Shown: positions 57,711 to 64,000 of the stretch, piece by piece
How the letters are laid out: the number at the start of each line of letters is the position of its first letter
How positions within the stretch are numbered: the stretch's first letter is position 1
Assembly (NCBI RefSeq): GCF_900142325.1
Contig: NZ_FRAM01000002.1
Span: forward strand, 372,001 to 436,000
From: Epilithonimonas mollis
GTDB taxonomy: Bacteria > Bacteroidota > Bacteroidia > Flavobacteriales > Weeksellaceae
Reading direction: 5' to 3'
Length of the DNA stretch: 64,000 bases
Position numbers and translations under genes: made by a program
Notes under the pieces: model-generated
The model's database searches: none
The model's input: the letters and a program-made list of their open reading frames with translations, nothing else
Told to the model about the DNA's origin: nothing

Positions 57711-59978
57711 ATGACTTTTGACTTGGATATGATCAAAAAAGTTTATTCTGATTTCGAAAACAGGGTAAACGATGCAAGGGCTTTTATGGGAAGACCTCTA
57801 ACTTATTCAGAAAAAATCCTTTGTGCACACCTTTTTCCTTCGCAATTGAAAGAAAGCTTCAGAAGAGGAGAATCTTATGTAGATTTTGCGCCTGACAGAG
57901 TTGCGATGCAGGATGCAACAGCACAGATGGCACTTTTACAATTCATGCAGGCGGGTAAGAAGAAAGTAGCAGTTCCTTCAACAGTTCACGCCGATCACCT
58001 GATCCAGGCAAGAGTTGGCGCAGCGAAAGATCTGATCGAAGCAGAAAATAAAAACAACGAGGTTTATCAGTTCCTGCAATCGGTTTCTAATAAATACGGA
58101 ATTGGATTCTGGAAAGCCGGTGCAGGAATTATTCACCAGGTAGTTTTAGAAAACTATGCTTTCCCTGGCGGAATGATGATCGGAACCGATTCTCATACAG
58201 TTAATGCAGGCGGACTTGGAATGGTGGCAATTGGTGTTGGTGGTGCCGATGCTGTGGATGTGATGGCGGGAATGGCTTGGGAACTTAAATTCCCAAAAAT
58301 GATTGGCGTCAAATTAACCGGAAAACTCAACGGATGGACTGCTCCAAAAGACATTATTTTGAAAGTTGCCGGGATTCTTACTGTAAAAGGTGGAACTGGT
58401 GCAATTGTCGAATATTTTGGCGAAGGTGCTAATTCATTGTCTTGCACTGGAAAAGGTACGATTTGTAATATGGGGGCAGAAGTGGGAGCGACAACTTCTA
58501 TCTTCGAATATGACCAGAATATGAGCAAATATCTCCGTTCAACAGACAGAGAGGATCTTGCTGATGCGGCTGATGCGATTGCCCACGTTTTAAAAGCCGA
58601 TCCGGAAGTTCACGCAGAACCTGAGAAATATTATGATGAAGTAATCGAGATCAATCTTGATACCTTGGAACCCTATCTTAACGGGCCGTTCACTCCGGAT
58701 TTGGCAACGCCTATTTCTCAAATGAAGGAAATTGCTGAGAAAAACGGATGGCCGACAAAAATCGAAGTTGGATTAATTGGTTCTTGTACCAACTCTTCTT
58801 ATGAAGATATCGCCCGAGCAGCTTCTGTCGCAAAGCAAGCCAAAGAAAAAAATCTTGAAGTTAAGGCAGAATATACCATTACACCTGGTTCTGAACAGGT
58901 AAGATTTACTGTAGAAAGAGATGGATTTCTGAAAACTTTTGACGAAATCGGAGGTAAGGTTTTTGCCAATGCCTGTGGACCTTGCATAGGACAATGGGCG
59001 CGTGAAGGTGCTGAAAAGCAGGAGAAAAATACTATCGTTCATTCATTTAACAGAAATTTTTCCAAAAGAGCAGATGGAAACCCCAATACCTATGCTTTCG
59101 TAGGATCGCCTGAACTCGTAACAGCAATGGCTATTGCAGGAGATTTGAGATTCAATCCCCTGACTGATAGATTAAAGAATAAAGACGGACAGGAAGTGAT
59201 GCTGGATGAGCCAAGCGGTGACGATCTTCCTAGATTGGGATTCGATGTAGATGATCCGGGTTATATTGCTCCGGCTGAAGATGGCTCTGATGTAGAGGTT
59301 ATTGTTTCGCCTACTTCGGACAGACTTCAACTTTTAGAAGAGTTTCCGGCTTGGGACGGACAAAATATTACAGGAGCCAGATTATTAATCAAAGCTTATG
59401 GAAAATGTACGACAGACCATATTTCCATGGCTGGGCCTTGGCTGAAATACAGGGGACATCTTGATAATATCTCCAACAATATGTTGATTGGTGCCGTCAA
59501 TGCTTTTAATATGGAAACCAATAATGTGAAGAATGAACTGGATGGTCAGTACAAACCGGTTCCGGATTCTGCAAGACAATACAAAGCAGCCGGAGTTCCG
59601 ACGATCGTTGTTGGCGATGAAAACTACGGTGAAGGTTCTTCCAGAGAACATGCTGCGATGGAGCCAAGGCATCTTGGTGTTAGAGCAGTGTTGGTAAAAT
59701 CTTTTGCCCGTATCCACGAAACGAACCTGAAAAAACAAGGGATGCTTGGAATTACGTTTGCGGACAAAGAAGATTATGATAAAATTCAGGAAGATGATAC
59801 GATCAATTTCCTTGACCTTGATCAATTTGCGCCTGGCAGGCAATTGACTTTGGAATTTGTTCACCCTGACGGAACTAAAGACATTATTAAAACCAACCAT
59901 ACTTATAATGCAGGGCAAATCGCATGGTTCAAAGCCGGATCTGCGCTCAACCTCATCAAAGCAATGGAATCCAATTAA
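57711..59978 (+). CDS. acnA: Aconitate hydratase, mitochondrial type
   Basis: The protein has 755 residues and the layout of mitochondrial aconitase: no N-terminal HEAT domain, cluster Cys in [11 protein letters not shown] and ACGPCIGQW, and the late swivel-domain loop [16 protein letters not shown]. It is not similar in architecture to the AcnB upstream. The ATG giving [15 protein letters not shown] is chosen; an earlier in-frame ATG would add 25 residues not seen in the family. It has its own terminator upstream and downstream, so the two aconitases can be regulated separately. Confidence 0.95.
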   Translation: MTFDLDMIKKVYSDFENRVNDARAFMGRPLTYSEKILCAHLFPSQLKESFRRGESYVDFAPDRVAMQDATAQMALLQFMQAGKKKVAVPSTVHADHLIQARVGAAKDLIEAENKNNEVYQFLQSVSNKYGIGFWKAGAGIIHQVVLENYAFPGGMMIGTDSHTVNAGGLGMVAIGVGGADAVDVMAGMAWELKFPKMIGVKLTGKLNGWTAPKDIILKVAGILTVKGGTGAIVEYFGEGANSLSCTGKGTICNMGAEVGATTSIFEYDQNMSKYLRSTDREDLADAADAIAHVLKADPEVHAEPEKYYDEVIEINLDTLEPYLNGPFTPDLATPISQMKEIAEKNGWPTKIEVGLIGSCTNSSYEDIARAASVAKQAKEKNLEVKAEYTITPGSEQVRFTVERDGFLKTFDEIGGKVFANACGPCIGQWAREGAEKQEKNTIVHSFNRNFSKRADGNPNTYAFVGSPELVTAMAIAGDLRFNPLTDRLKNKDGQEVMLDEPSGDDLPRLGFDVDDPGYIAPAEDGSDVEVIVSPTSDRLQLLEEFPAWDGQNITGARLLIKAYGKCTTDHISMAGPWLKYRGHLDNISNNMLIGAVNAFNMETNNVKNELDGQYKPVPDSARQYKAAGVPTIVVGDENYGEGSSREHAAMEPRHLGVRAVLVKSFARIHETNLKKQGMLGITFADKEDYDKIQEDDTINFLDLDQFAPGRQLTLEFVHPDGTKDIIKTNHTYNAGQIAWFKAGSALNLIKAMESN

Positions 59979-59991
59979 CATTTTAAAAATA

Positions 59992-60025
59992 AAAAACCGT
60001 TCATTTGATTTTGAACGGTTTTTTA
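59992..60025. terminator. Bidirectional terminator between acnA and icmF
   Basis: A 13-bp stem AAAAAACCGTTCA / TGAACGGTTTTTT with an 8-base loop, between convergent genes. Confidence 0.9.
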
Positions 60026-60034
60026 TTTTAGTAG

Positions 60035-63000
60035 TTACATATTCCTACGATACTTCCCGCCCACTTCAAACAAAGCATTGGTAATCTGTCCAAGAGAACA
60101 GTATTTCACGGCATCCATCATCACTTCGAATAAGTTTTGCTGATTGATGGCAGCGTGTTGTAATGTTTTCAGAGCTTCTGCAGATTTATCTTCATTAGAA
60201 TTCTGGAAATTATGAAGCATCTCGATCTGGAACTGCTTTTCTTCCTCAGTTGAACGGATGACTTCTCCAGGGCGAACCGTTGGCGAACCGTCTTTTCCTA
60301 AGAAAGTATTTACGCCAATAATCGGATATTCTCCGGTGTGTTTCAGCCATTCGTAATGCATCGATTCTTCCTGAATTTTTGAACGTTGATACATCGTTTC
60401 CATTGCTCCCAAAACACCGCCTCTTTCGGTGATTCTGTCGAATTCTGCATACACAGCTTCTTCCACCAAATCCGTTAATTCTTCAATAATAAATGAACCC
60501 TGAAGCGGATTTTCGTTTTTCGCTAAACCTAATTCTTTATTGATAATCAACTGAATCGCCATCGCTCTTCTCACCGATTGTTCAGTAGGAGTCGTAATTG
60601 CCTCGTCATAAGCATTCGTGTGCAATGAATTACAGTTGTCGTAAATTGCATACAACGCCTGTAAAGTAGTTCTGATATCATTGAAATCAATTTCCTGAGC
60701 GTGAAGCGAGCGTCCCGAAGTCTGGATGTGGTATTTCAACATCTGACTTCTTTCGTCGGCTCCGTATTTCAGTTTCATTGCTTTTGCCCAGATTCTTCTT
60801 GCCACACGTCCGATTACTGAATATTCAGGGTCGATACCATTGGAGAAAAAGAATGATAAGTTGGGAGCAAAATCGTTGATGTCCATTCCTCTTGACAAAT
60901 AATATTCCACATACGTGAAACCGTTTGCCAATGTGAATGCCAACTGGGAAACCGGATTTGCTCCCGCTTCTGCAATGTGATATCCTGAAATCGAAACAGA
61001 GTAGAAGTTTCTTACTTTTTCTTTGATGAAATATTCCTGAACGTCACCCATTAATCTCAAAGCAAATTCAGTTGAGAAAATACAAGTATTCTGAGCCTGG
61101 TCTTCTTTTAAAATATCAGCCTGAACGGTTCCACGAACGGTTGCAATTGTTTTAGCTTTAATTTCAGCATAAGCTTCCGCAGGAATAACTTCATCTCCTG
61201 TAATTCCTAATAATTTTAAGCCTAAACCATTATTAGAAGGAGGAAGTTCTCCGTTATATTTTGGTCTTGCTAATCCTTTATCGTCGAATTTTTCCTTCAG
61301 TTTAGCTTCTACTTTAGCCTCTAAACCGTTTTCTTTGATATATTTTTCAACATTCTGATCGATGGCAGCATTCATGAAGAAAGCCAGCAACATCGGTGCA
61401 GGACCGTTGATTGTCATTGATACCGAAGTTAATGCATTCACCAGATCAAATCCTGAATATAGTTTTTTAGCATCATCCAAAGTCGCAATAGAAACGCCCG
61501 CATTTCCGATTTTACCATAAATATCCGGCGGTAAAGCAGGGTCCTGTCCATAAAGAGTTACTGAATCGAATGCTGTAGACAAACGTTTTGCAGGCATTTC
61601 CGCAGAAACGTAGTGGAATCTTCTGTTGGTTCTTTCAGGGCCTCCTTCTCCGGCGAACATTCTCGTTGGATCCTCTCCCGTTCTTTTGAAAGGATAGATC
61701 CCGGCTGTGAAAGGGAATCCTCCCGGAAGATTTTCCTGGCCTTTCCATTTAATCAAATCGCCCCAATCGTTGTATTTTGGTAACGCAATTTTTGGAATTC
61801 TTAAATGGGATAAAGATTCTGTTGAGGTCTCCACTTTAATTTCTTTTCCTCTTACAAAATAGGAGTAAAACTCTTCGTGGAAAGCCTTTTTCGTGTCGTC
61901 CCAGGTTTTTAGGAAGTCGATGTTTTCCTGTTGAAGTTCTTTTTCAGCTTTTTGATATTCAGCGTCCAAAGCTTCATTGGAGATAATTTTTTTAACACCA
62001 TCAATATGATACATTGTTCTGGCTAATTCAGCTTGCTTTTCAATGTTGGCATCATACTGTCTGTTGTTTTCAACGATTTCAGAAAGGTAACGAACTCTTT
62101 TTGGTGGAATGATCGTTACTTCGTCTGTAATTTCCTGTTCAACAAAACCGTTAAACTGAGGGGCATTGTCACCCTGAGCTTGTCGAAGGGTCTCGTTGAC
62201 TTTAGAAACCAATCTGTTGTATAATTCTGTCGTTCCGTGGTCGTTGAACTGAGATGCTTTTGTTGCATAAACCGGCATTTCATCCAATGGCTGTTCCCAC
62301 AGCAAATGGTTTCTCTGGAACTGTTTTCTTACGGCTTGAAGCGCATCAAGAGCGCCACGTTTGTCAGATTTATTTAAAGCAACCAAATCTGCATAATCCA
62401 GCATATCGATTTTTTCCAACTGTGTAGAAGCTCCATATTCCGGAGTCATTACATACATTGAAACATCGGCAAAATCAGATACTTCCGAACCGGATTGTCC
62501 AATCCCTGAAGTTTCCAGAATGATAACATCAGGATGAGCCAATTTCAATACATTCAAAGCAGAATGAATGAACGGAGAAACCGAAACGTTGTTTTCTCTG
62601 GTCGCCATCGAACGCATATAAACTCTTGGATCATTAATTGCGTTCATACGGATTCTGTCGCCCAAAAGTGCACCTCCTGTTTTCTTTTTAGAAGGGTCGA
62701 TCGAAATGATCGCAATTTTTTTATCAGTATTGGAACGCAGGAAACGTCTTACCAATTCGTCTGTTAAGGATGATTTCCCTGCTCCTCCTGTTCCTGTGAT
62801 CCCGATAATCGGAATATGTAAGTCTTTTGATTTTTCGTCAATGGCTTTTACCAGTTCCGGTTTTTCTTCCGAGAAGTTTTCAACTGCGGAAATGATTTTC
62901 GCAATGCTTGTAGAATTTTCAAAACTGATGGAATCCAGATCTTTTACATCAACATCTTTTCCTGTTGCGAAATCTGATTTCTGAACCAAATCGTCGATCA

Positions 63001-63400
63001 TTCCCTGTAACCCAAGTTCACGGCCATCATCCGGAGAATAAATTCGGTCGATTCCGTAAGACATAATATCTTCGATTTCTTCCGGCAGAATTACACCGCC
63101 ACCGCCACCGAAAATTTTGATCTGCGGAGAGTTTTTCTCTCTTAAAAGGTCATAGATATATTTGAAATATTCGTTGTGACCACCCTGATAAGAGGTTAAC
63201 GCAATGGCGTTCGCATCTTCCTGAATGGCTGTGTTTACAACTTCTTCTGCCGATTTGTCGTGTCCAAGGTGGATAACTTCGCATCCTGTTCCCTGAATGA
63301 CACGGCGCATAATATTGATGGCCGCATCGTGACCGTCGAATAATGACGCAGCCGTCACGATTCTGACTTTATTTTTTGGAGTATATTTTTGGGTTTCCAT
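60035..63400 (-). CDS. icmF: Fused B12-dependent acyl-CoA mutase, IcmF type
   Basis: A single chain of 1121 residues: B12-binding domain first ([24 protein letters not shown]), then a MeaB-like G-protein chaperone (P-loop [14 protein letters not shown] near residue 205), then the mutase barrel ([19 protein letters not shown]). This order is that of IcmF, which carries isobutyryl-CoA mutase or pivalyl-CoA mutase activity; methylmalonyl-CoA is less likely. A dispersed repeat encodes TLRQAQGD at residues 404-411, between the G-protein and mutase domains. TATCTTTG is 20 bases before the ATG. No cobalamin riboswitch was seen. Confidence 0.94.
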   Translation of the reverse strand: METQKYTPKNKVRIVTAASLFDGHDAAINIMRRVIQGTGCEVIHLGHDKSAEEVVNTAIQEDANAIALTSYQGGHNEYFKYIYDLLREKNSPQIKIFGGGGGVILPEEIEDIMSYGIDRIYSPDDGRELGLQGMIDDLVQKSDFATGKDVDVKDLDSISFENSTSIAKIISAVENFSEEKPELVKAIDEKSKDLHIPIIGITGTGGAGKSSLTDELVRRFLRSNTDKKIAIISIDPSKKKTGGALLGDRIRMNAINDPRVYMRSMATRENNVSVSPFIHSALNVLKLAHPDVIILETSGIGQSGSEVSDFADVSMYVMTPEYGASTQLEKIDMLDYADLVALNKSDKRGALDALQAVRKQFQRNHLLWEQPLDEMPVYATKASQFNDHGTTELYNRLVSKVNETLRQAQGDNAPQFNGFVEQEITDEVTIIPPKRVRYLSEIVENNRQYDANIEKQAELARTMYHIDGVKKIISNEALDAEYQKAEKELQQENIDFLKTWDDTKKAFHEEFYSYFVRGKEIKVETSTESLSHLRIPKIALPKYNDWGDLIKWKGQENLPGGFPFTAGIYPFKRTGEDPTRMFAGEGGPERTNRRFHYVSAEMPAKRLSTAFDSVTLYGQDPALPPDIYGKIGNAGVSIATLDDAKKLYSGFDLVNALTSVSMTINGPAPMLLAFFMNAAIDQNVEKYIKENGLEAKVEAKLKEKFDDKGLARPKYNGELPPSNNGLGLKLLGITGDEVIPAEAYAEIKAKTIATVRGTVQADILKEDQAQNTCIFSTEFALRLMGDVQEYFIKEKVRNFYSVSISGYHIAEAGANPVSQLAFTLANGFTYVEYYLSRGMDINDFAPNLSFFFSNGIDPEYSVIGRVARRIWAKAMKLKYGADERSQMLKYHIQTSGRSLHAQEIDFNDIRTTLQALYAIYDNCNSLHTNAYDEAITTPTEQSVRRAMAIQLIINKELGLAKNENPLQGSFIIEELTDLVEEAVYAEFDRITERGGVLGAMETMYQRSKIQEESMHYEWLKHTGEYPIIGVNTFLGKDGSPTVRPGEVIRSTEEEKQFQIEMLHNFQNSNEDKSAEALKTLQHAAINQQNLFEVMMDAVKYCSLGQITNALFEVGGKYRRNM
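62167..62191 (-). repeat. Dispersed repeat inserted in-frame in icmF
   Basis: ACCCTTCGACAAGCTCAGGG plus TGACA on the minus strand is a quasi-palindromic repeat that I know from many bacterial genomes, mostly outside genes. Here it keeps the frame and encodes TLRQAQGD in the linker between domains. No other copy was noticed in the window. Confidence 0.7.
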
Positions 63401-63420
63401 TAGTAAAAAACGATTGTGCC

Positions 63421-63428
63421 CAAAGATA
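63421..63428 (-). promoter_or_regulatory. -7 box of icmF
   Basis: TATCTTTG on the minus strand, 20 bases before the ATG, matching TAnnTTTG. Confidence 0.5.
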
Positions 63429-63520
63429 ATATTTTTTGAGAAATGGGAAATAGATAGAAGATGATAGACTGATAGATAATAGATTTTTCGCTGAATCTAA
63501 ATTTGGAAACATTACCTCAT

Positions 63521-63634
63521 AGCCCCGATTGCAACGGCATCCTTTTTTGTGATGGCGCTGAAAAGTCTCGAAAAAGGTACTGCACATGGTTCGCAATCAC
63601 TAAAAAGATATAGTGGAAAGCGGGATTAAGCTCC
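63521..63634 (-). repeat. Interspersed palindromic element, copy C (3' of a T9SS gene)
   Basis: 114 bases, equal in length to copy A, with the same ends (AGCCCCGATTGCAACGGCAT; AGCGGGATTAAGCTCCTG). It begins eight bases after the stop of the T9SS gene, in that gene's orientation. The inner stem is CTTTTTTGTGA / TCACTAAAAAG; the change from copy A is matched on both arms. Confidence 0.8.
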
Positions 63635-63642
63635 TGAAAAAA

Positions 63643-64000
63643 TTACTGCTTGATGAATTTAAAGTTCTTGTTACCATCTTGCGTTTTGATAATCAGCATA
63701 TAAACGCCGCTTGGAAGTTTGGAAACATCGATTTTCGATTTGGTTTCCGAAAGCATTTGTTTACCGCTGAGGTCATAAATATGAACATTCTGAATATCAT
63801 ATTTTGAACTTACAATGTTCAGATAATCCATGGTTGGATTTGGAAAGATATTGAAATATTTTGCTGTTTCAGATGTTCCGAGAAATTTTACCAGAGAAAC
63901 CGGTTCGCGGAAAAGTGACAGATCAAAGATCATATTATTGTCCAAAACATAAGAGGTATAAGCTTCCACCGTATATTTGGCATAATCTGATTCCTTGACA
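63643..64000 (-). CDS. T9SS type A sorting-domain protein, C-terminal part
   Basis: The frame is open to the right edge, so the start is outside the window; about 118 residues are visible. The last 80 form a type A sorting domain: FNIFPNPTMDYLNIVSSKYD, VHIYDLSGKQMLSE, VSKLPSGVYMLIIKTQDG and the end KFIKQ. The catalytic or binding part is not in view. It is followed by repeat copy C. Confidence 0.88.
   Translation of the reverse strand, partial: VKESDYAKYTVEAYTSYVLDNNMIFDLSLFREPVSLVKFLGTSETAKYFNIFPNPTMDYLNIVSSKYDIQNVHIYDLSGKQMLSETKSKIDVSKLPSGVYMLIIKTQDGNKNFKFIKQ

Noticed and set aside
63401-63520. Possible cobalamin riboswitch before icmF
   Set aside because: The spacer is short and AT-rich, with no B12-box GCCACTG-like sequence; only a -7 box is visible.
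63369-63596. A 75-codon minus-strand frame overlapping the icmF start and repeat copy C
   Set aside because: It covers a promoter and a repeat, and shows no protein-like composition or conservation marks.

Overview
The window looks like chromosome of a Flavobacteriia/Weeksellaceae bacterium close to Chryseobacterium or Epilithonimonas. The evidence is AT-rich DNA, -7 boxes of the Bacteroidota type TAnnTTTG with few Shine-Dalgarno sites, several proteins with a type IX secretion (T9SS) sorting domain, a cbb3 oxidase with fused CcoN-CcoO, DUF6089/UppS/BamA/Skp gene order, and DUF families typical of this group. I saw no tRNA, rRNA, insertion sequence, prophage or CRISPR array. This placement rests on recognition of families, not on a database search.

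Layout. Bases 1-5.2 kb hold an envelope-biogenesis operon (DUF6089 barrel, uppS, bamA, two Skp/OmpH chaperones). From 5.3 to 12.9 kb are housekeeping genes: thioesterase, rmlD-like reductase, a TPR protein, zinc peptidase YpfJ, ribH and apt. From 13 to 14 kb lies a small T9SS island with a decayed second sorting domain, bounded by a 17-bp direct repeat. It is followed by a RapZ-C domain protein, a MurU-like nucleotidyltransferase and a LOG protein. The region 17.3-26.9 kb is a complete micro-oxic respiration cluster (TauE/SafE-like, FixH, CcoG, CcoP, CcoQ-like, CcoNO, CcoS, copper ATPase CcoI) with a divergent Crp/Fnr regulator. Then come panB, an esterase, a pseudouridine synthase and two tandem outer-membrane barrels, divergent from a lipoprotein / LytS-type kinase / LytTR regulator operon.

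From 36.5 to 39.3 kb is a compact cassette of acyl carrier protein, AMP-forming ligase, SDR reductase and hexapeptide acyltransferase. It reads as a self-contained pathway that activates, reduces and transfers an acyl group, and is the best candidate here for an undescribed system. Two ECF sigma modules follow (one with a small membrane protein, one with anti-sigma and DUF4252/head-GIN surface proteins), then a serine hydrolase, a leucine-rich-repeat T9SS protein, a dehydrogenase and an HU-CCDC81-type protein. A TonB-dependent receptor follows with a clear TPP riboswitch in its leader. The right end carries two different aconitases side by side (acnB, then a mitochondrial-type aconitase), a fused B12-dependent acyl-CoA mutase (icmF type) and the end of another T9SS protein.

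Three copies of an interspersed palindromic element sit a few bases after a stop codon, always in the orientation of the upstream gene; its inner stem shows compensating changes. Many genes start close to a TAnnTTTG box, and three have only 4-5 bases between box and ATG, suggesting leaderless or near-leaderless transcripts.
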